The notes under the pieces: generated by a model
What the model saw: only the letters and a program-made list of their open reading frames with translations
Told to the model about the DNA's origin: nothing
The model's database searches: none
Part shown: piece by piece, positions 4,978 through 9,065 of the stretch
How positions within the stretch are numbered: the first letter of the stretch is position 1
Layout of the letters: each line of letters begins with the position of its first letter
NCBI GenBank assembly: GCA_027062325.1
Contig: JAMOTN010000027.1
Location: 1-9,065, forward strand
DNA length: 9,065 nucleotides
Source: a bacterium
Lineage (GTDB): Bacteria > JAMOTN01
Direction: 5' to 3'
Position numbers and translations under genes: made by a program

Positions 4978-7900
4978 TTGCGCCTGGAGAGTTTGAACAT
5001 TAAAAACTTTAAAAATATTCCTTCTTTATACCTTGAATTTAGTGAAGGAATAACGGTTTTAACGGGCCCTAATGGAGTAGGAAAGAGCAATATTACAGAT
5101 GCGATACTTTGGGTTATGGGAGAGAGAGCTGGTAAAAGATTAAGAGTTACGGATAATGCTATGTTAGTAAGGCGTGGAGCTAGAAAGAGTGAAGTTGAGG
5201 CTGTTTTTGCAGGGGTTGAAAACGTTGGGTTACTGAAGGTGAGAAGGGTAGTTACAGCTACTGGTGATCACACAGTTGTTGTTAATGGACGAGTTACGAG
5301 TGTTAAGAATCTTTCAAGAATTTTCTACGATACGGGATTGGGAGTGACTGGTTACGGAATAGTTAACTTTCCCTTCATGATGGAAATAGTGTTCAATGAA
5401 GATAAAATTCAGCAGCTTTTAAAAGAGAGTGCAGGGGTTTGGGGATATTTAAATAGAAAGGGTGAAGTTGAGGCTCAGATAGAGGATATAGCTTCCAAAA
5501 TGCAAGATATTGCTCTAATTGTTGAAGAGAGAAAAAGTGTATTGAGTGAGGCAAGAAAGGAAGCAGCAGCTTTGAGACTTTACAGAATTTACCGGCGAAA
5601 ATTTGAAGGGAGTTTAAAAGAGAGAAAAATTGTTGAACTTTCCTCTGTCCGTAGGGAGATTGAAGAATTGGAGAAAAGTTTAGATGAAAAAAGGAGAGAA
5701 AAGACTCGTTTGATTGAAGAGATTTCAAAAGTAGAGGAGAGAGTTGCTGTACTTGAGAATAGGTACAAAATGTTGTCCGAATGGCGTGGAAAAATTTATG
5801 AAGAGTTTGAAGGAAAAAGGAGAGAAATAGCAGAAAGAGTGGTTCACTCTGCCAATTTGAAAGAAAAAATAGAGATACACAAGCATACTCTTTCTAGTTT
5901 AGAAAGAGAATTTGAAAGTTTAGAAAAGATGATAAATGAGTATCGAAAGGAGAAGGAAGAGATACTGAGTGAGTTAGAGAAGCTGCAGAAGGAATTTGAT
6001 AAAGTTGTAGCTCTTTTAAATGAAGCGGGAGCTGTAGATGTGGATAGCTTGGTTAAAGAGGAGGCAAATTTAAGTGCTCGTTTGATGATGCTTGAGAAAA
6101 ATATTGAATATGCTATGGCTGAGAAAAAGCGATTAGAGGAAGAGAAAAAAGAGATAAAAAGAGAATTAGAGTTTTTGGAGGCTAGGTTAAAAGCTTTGGT
6201 AGAAGATAAGAAAGCTTTGTCAGATGAATTTGAAGCTGTTAAGGCCAGGTTGAATGAGCTAGAGAAAGAATATGAGGAATTGGAAAGAGAAGAAGCTTCG
6301 TTGAAGAGTAAAAGTATGACGCTTGAGGCTAAGTTGAGTGAAATTAAGGGAGCTGTTTCTGCCAATGAAAGGCGATTGGAAGAATTGAGAGAAGAGCTTG
6401 AGAGAAGAATACCAGAGGCTGTGAGGTTTATTGAGGGGGATGGAAGAGTTGTTGGTGTAGTTGCTAGGATGATTGAGGTGCCATCTGAATACAGAGCAGC
6501 TATCTGGTCGGTTTTGGGAGCACGCCTCAACTATATCATAGTTCCGACTTTAAAAGATGCTTCTTTTCTTGCCAAAGTGGTGAAAAGTAGGGGATATGGA
6601 GGAGTGAGCTTTATAGCTCTTGAAAGGTTAGAGGAGATGAACTTTAGAAAACCGCCGTTGAAAAAGGGCATAGTGTGGGCGGTGGATGTTGTAGGTGGAT
6701 TGCCTGAAAAGGTTGCACTATTTTTGCTTGCAGATGTGTTGATTGTGCCGACTTTAGATGAGGCTGTAGAGATTGCAAAGGAGTATCCTCGTTATCAAAT
6801 AGTGACTTTAGATGGTGACAGGATTCAAAGGGCAGTTTTGACTGTGCCATCAAAGCGTGAAAATTTAATGTTGGATTTAGAGCGGGCTGAACGTACCCTT
6901 TTTGAATGGCAAGAGTTGGCAAGTTCTTATGAGTCGGAGTTGGAAAAAATTTCAGAGCGGTTAAGAAGTGTTGAGAGAAGAAAGGAAAAGTTGATTGAGG
7001 AGCTTGTAAATTTAAGGGGAGAATATGAGCGACTTCGTAGAGAGGTAGTTGAGAAAGGGGAAGATGAGGAAGATATAAGAAGTATGATAGATAGGTTGTC
7101 CGAGAAGTTGTCTTCGACCGTTGATTTTGACCTGCAAGAAATGGAGAAAGAGAAGAAAGAAGTAGAAGAAAAGTTGAGTCGAATTAAAGAGAAATTGGCA
7201 CTTGTTGATGTTGAAAGGTTAAAAGAACTTTCAGAGCAAAAAATTGTTTTACAGCATAGAATTGAGAGGTTGGAGGATAAGTTGTCTGAGTTTGAAAAGA
7301 GTATTCAGTTTTACACAAATAAAAGGGATGAACTTTTGAAACAGATAAAAGAGATTGAGGAGAAAGTTTCTGAGTGGATGGGTGAATTGGGGGAGATTGA
7401 AGAGAGAGATGAAAATTTAGATGAGGTAGAAGGGATTTATAAGTTGAAGTTGACAAGATTGAAGGAGATTACTGAGAGAGTTGTTGAGATGAGAGATTAC
7501 TATTTGCAAAAGCACCTTGATCAGCAAAAGATGTATGCTTCGTTGAAGTTTGAGTTGGAAGAGCTTGAAAGAAGGTTAAAGGTGCTGATTGAAAAAGAAA
7601 AGAAATTATCCGAGGAGATAAAATCTCTTTCTGACTTTTTTGGTGAAGGAGAGAAAAACCCAGAATTTTGGAAGTCTAAGATGGGTGAATTGGAAGCAAA
7701 AGGAGTAAACTTTGCAGCTGAAAGGCGTTACCTGACCCTGTTGGAGGATTTTTCAAAGACATATAGCAGATGGTTGGAGTTAGAAAGAGCTCAAAGGAGA
7801 GCTCGTAGTTTACTAAAAGAGATAGAGGGTGTTATAAATGAGAGAATCAAAGAAGTGAAAGAAAAGTTTTTGGAAAGTTTGCAAAGGTATCTCAGACATT

Positions 7901-8277
7901 TTTCCTTGAATTACACTCCAGAGTTTGAAGATGAAAGGTTAATATTGAGAAAGAGAGGTAATCGTATTGATCCGATGAGTTTATCTTCAGGTGAGAAGAA
8001 TCTTTATGCTTTGTCGTGTTTATTTGCCCTTTTTTCCATAAAAAAACCTAACTTTATAGTTTTAGATGAGGTAGATGTGAATCTGGATTTTAGAAATTGC
8101 AGACGTCTTACTGCTCTGTTGGAGGAGCTGAAAGCTGATGCTCAACTAGTGGTTATAACTCATAACAAAGATGTTATGCTGTGTGCCGACAAAATATACG
8201 GATTGACTAGTTCGAAAGGAAAATTAATGCTGCTAGAGATGGACATGAAAAAGCTTGAAGTTAGTAGAGTTAGTTAA
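4978..8277 (+). CDS. SMC-family chromosome-organising ATPase, diverged (1099 aa)
   Basis: The domains follow the SMC plan: N-terminal ATPase half (1-160), coiled coil (about 165-478), hinge (about 484-625), returning coiled coil (about 630-985) and C-terminal ATPase half. It is shorter than Bacillus subtilis SMC (about 1186 aa). SMC dimers load on DNA and extrude loops for chromosome segregation. Intact motifs are Walker A GPNGVGKS (30-37), Walker B with Asp1030 and catalytic Glu1031, D-loop Leu1036-Asp1037, and His1062 in VITHNK. Diverged ones are the Q-loop region YGIVNFPFMMEIV, where the usual IIGQGRVDEI has its Gln replaced by Phe131; the signature LSSGEK (1002-1007), usually LSGGEK; and the hinge end, where TLDGD (610-614) lacks the following Gly-rich segment. 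The start is TTG, with AAGGAG (4962-4967) inside the previous gene, so translation is probably coupled to DUF58. It may be the sole chromosomal SMC or a paralogue; no scpA or scpB is visible. Confidence 0.9.
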   Translation: MRLESLNIKNFKNIPSLYLEFSEGITVLTGPNGVGKSNITDAILWVMGERAGKRLRVTDNAMLVRRGARKSEVEAVFAGVENVGLLKVRRVVTATGDHTVVVNGRVTSVKNLSRIFYDTGLGVTGYGIVNFPFMMEIVFNEDKIQQLLKESAGVWGYLNRKGEVEAQIEDIASKMQDIALIVEERKSVLSEARKEAAALRLYRIYRRKFEGSLKERKIVELSSVRREIEELEKSLDEKRREKTRLIEEISKVEERVAVLENRYKMLSEWRGKIYEEFEGKRREIAERVVHSANLKEKIEIHKHTLSSLEREFESLEKMINEYRKEKEEILSELEKLQKEFDKVVALLNEAGAVDVDSLVKEEANLSARLMMLEKNIEYAMAEKKRLEEEKKEIKRELEFLEARLKALVEDKKALSDEFEAVKARLNELEKEYEELEREEASLKSKSMTLEAKLSEIKGAVSANERRLEELREELERRIPEAVRFIEGDGRVVGVVARMIEVPSEYRAAIWSVLGARLNYIIVPTLKDASFLAKVVKSRGYGGVSFIALERLEEMNFRKPPLKKGIVWAVDVVGGLPEKVALFLLADVLIVPTLDEAVEIAKEYPRYQIVTLDGDRIQRAVLTVPSKRENLMLDLERAERTLFEWQELASSYESELEKISERLRSVERRKEKLIEELVNLRGEYERLRREVVEKGEDEEDIRSMIDRLSEKLSSTVDFDLQEMEKEKKEVEEKLSRIKEKLALVDVERLKELSEQKIVLQHRIERLEDKLSEFEKSIQFYTNKRDELLKQIKEIEEKVSEWMGELGEIEERDENLDEVEGIYKLKLTRLKEITERVVEMRDYYLQKHLDQQKMYASLKFELEELERRLKVLIEKEKKLSEEIKSLSDFFGEGEKNPEFWKSKMGELEAKGVNFAAERRYLTLLEDFSKTYSRWLELERAQRRARSLLKEIEGVINERIKEVKEKFLESLQRYLRHFSLNYTPEFEDERLILRKRGNRIDPMSLSSGEKNLYALSCLFALFSIKKPNFIVLDEVDVNLDFRNCRRLTALLEELKADAQLVVITHNKDVMLCADKIYGLTSSKGKLMLLEMDMKKLEVSRVS

Positions 8278-8306
8278 AAGTGATAAAGTAAATAAGAGGT
8301 GAAGGC

Positions 8307-9023
8307 ATGCTTTGGGCTGAGAACTTGGTGAAGATTTACGGTGGGAGAAAAGTAGTAAATGGTGTTAGTTTAAGTGTGACTCCGGGAGAAGTGGTGGGAT
8401 TACTTGGGCCGAATGGAGCTGGTAAGACGACCACTTTTTACATGATAGTTGGTTTGATAAGGCCAGATGATGGGCGTGTTTTTTTGGAGGGATTTGATCT
8501 CACAAAGCTTGCAATGTATGAAAGGGCACGTTTGGGGATCGGTTATCTTGCTCAGGAGCCCAGCATTTTTCAAAAGTTAACGGTAGAAGAAAATATAATG
8601 GCTATACTTGAATTTTTGCCTCTTTCTGGGGAGGAAAAGGAGCAGCGGCTCAACAAACTTATAAGTGATTTGAATCTGGAGCATGTTAGAAAAAGTTTTG
8701 GTTATTCTCTTTCAGGAGGAGAAAGACGTCGTGTTGAAGTGGCCCGCGTCTTGGCTATAGAGCCCAAATACATACTTTTGGATGAACCATTTGCAGGTGT
8801 GGATCCTATAGCTGTTGGTGAAATTCAAAGTATTGTATTGAAGATGAAAGAGCTTGGTTTAGGTATATTAATAACTGATCACAATGTTAGGGATACTCTG
8901 AGGATTACGGACAGAGCGTATATAATGAGTGAAGGACGCATATTAATTTCGGGAACACCAGAGGAGATAGCTGCCTCAGAGGTGGCAAGGAGGGTTTATC
9001 TTGGAGAAAATTTCGAGCTTTGA
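8307..9023 (+). CDS. lptB: LptB-like ABC transporter ATPase
   Basis: This 238-aa protein has the usual LptB length. LptB energises the LptB2FG exporter that moves lipopolysaccharide from the inner membrane toward the outer membrane. Motifs in order are Walker A GPNGAGKT (34-41), the Q-loop around Gln83 in [15 protein letters not shown], signature LSGGE (135-139), Walker B ILLDEP with Asp159/Glu160, D-loop AGVDP, and switch His192 in [10 protein letters not shown]. The stretches [29 protein letters not shown] and [10 protein letters not shown] are typical of LptB over other ABC ATPases. AGAGGTGA (8295-8302) precedes the ATG. The gene starts 29 nt after the SMC gene, and its 3' end overlaps the next gene. 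LptC, LptA, LptF and LptG are not in the window. A branched-chain amino-acid (LivG-type) role is less likely given these motifs. Confidence 0.88.
   Translation: MLWAENLVKIYGGRKVVNGVSLSVTPGEVVGLLGPNGAGKTTTFYMIVGLIRPDDGRVFLEGFDLTKLAMYERARLGIGYLAQEPSIFQKLTVEENIMAILEFLPLSGEEKEQRLNKLISDLNLEHVRKSFGYSLSGGERRRVEVARVLAIEPKYILLDEPFAGVDPIAVGEIQSIVLKMKELGLGILITDHNVRDTLRITDRAYIMSEGRILISGTPEEIAASEVARRVYLGENFEL
8987..8993 (+). promoter_or_regulatory. Strong ribosome binding site inside the lptB 3' end
   Basis: AAGGAGG is a full anti-SD match lying 7 nt before a TTG at 9001 in a different frame from lptB. It is the key evidence that a further gene starts within lptB. Confidence 0.65.
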
Positions 9024-9065
9024 TATATCTTCTTTTTCTATTGTGTTAATAATAGTTTTGGTGTT
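9001..9065 (+). CDS. Start of a membrane protein overlapping lptB (3' partial)
   Basis: The frame from TTG 9001 is open to the window end and reads [21 protein letters not shown]. This is a short polar head followed by a hydrophobic run typical of a first TM helix or a signal anchor. It overlaps the last 23 nt of lptB in another frame, which implies translational coupling. Only 21 residues are visible, so no family can be assigned. An Lpt permease or another envelope protein would fit the neighbourhood, but that is a guess. Confidence 0.6.
   Translation, partial: MEKISSFDISSFSIVLIIVLV

Noticed and set aside
5844-6530. Long minus-strand ORF (228 aa) opposite the SMC coiled coil
   Set aside because: It is Ser/Leu/Asn-rich low-complexity translation, the expected mirror of Glu/Lys-rich coiled-coil codons, with no SD or domain.
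5400-7900. Repeated Glu/Lys/Leu-rich segments in the SMC as tandem repeats
   Set aside because: They are heptad coiled-coil composition, not repeated units; no block recurs at the nucleotide level.

Overview
The window is a single-strand (+) stretch of a low-GC, densely packed bacterial genome. An LptB-type ATPase suggests a cell with an outer membrane. Heavy use of AGA/AGG and ATA codons, Lys/Glu-rich proteins and frequent TTG/GTG starts with good Shine-Dalgarno (SD) sites would fit a thermophilic or deep-branching lineage such as Thermotogota or a similar phylum. That placement is inference; no rRNA or other marker gene is present.

Left part (1-2140): the 3' end of a beta-rich surface-type protein, an unrecognised 96-aa protein, a class II aldolase/adducin-family enzyme with intact metal ligands, and a Trp-rich exported protein of unknown function. 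A non-coding gap (2141-2303) follows. It carries an extended -10 promoter (TGCTATAAT) enclosed by a 7-bp inverted repeat, which looks like a regulated start of the next transcription unit.

Right part (2304-9065): a tight, probably co-transcribed run. It comprises a BatD-like membrane protein with one internal transmembrane (TM) segment, a MoxR AAA+ ATPase, a DUF58/vWA-like protein, a 1099-aa SMC-family ATPase, an LptB-like ABC ATPase, and the start of a membrane protein that overlaps the LptB gene and leaves the window. Gaps are 6-29 nt, and the last junction is a 23-nt overlap.

The first three right-hand genes form a compact MoxR/DUF58/membrane-protein module of the kind linked to assembly or remodelling of envelope and redox complexes. 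The SMC is the most notable item. Its Walker A, Walker B, D-loop and H-loop are intact, but the expected Q-loop glutamine is absent, the signature reads LSSGEK instead of LSGGEK, and the Gly-rich end of the hinge is lost. It is either a diverged chromosomal SMC or a paralogue with altered biochemistry, here sharing an operon with envelope genes. No tRNA, rRNA, CRISPR array, insertion sequence or clear intrinsic terminator was found.
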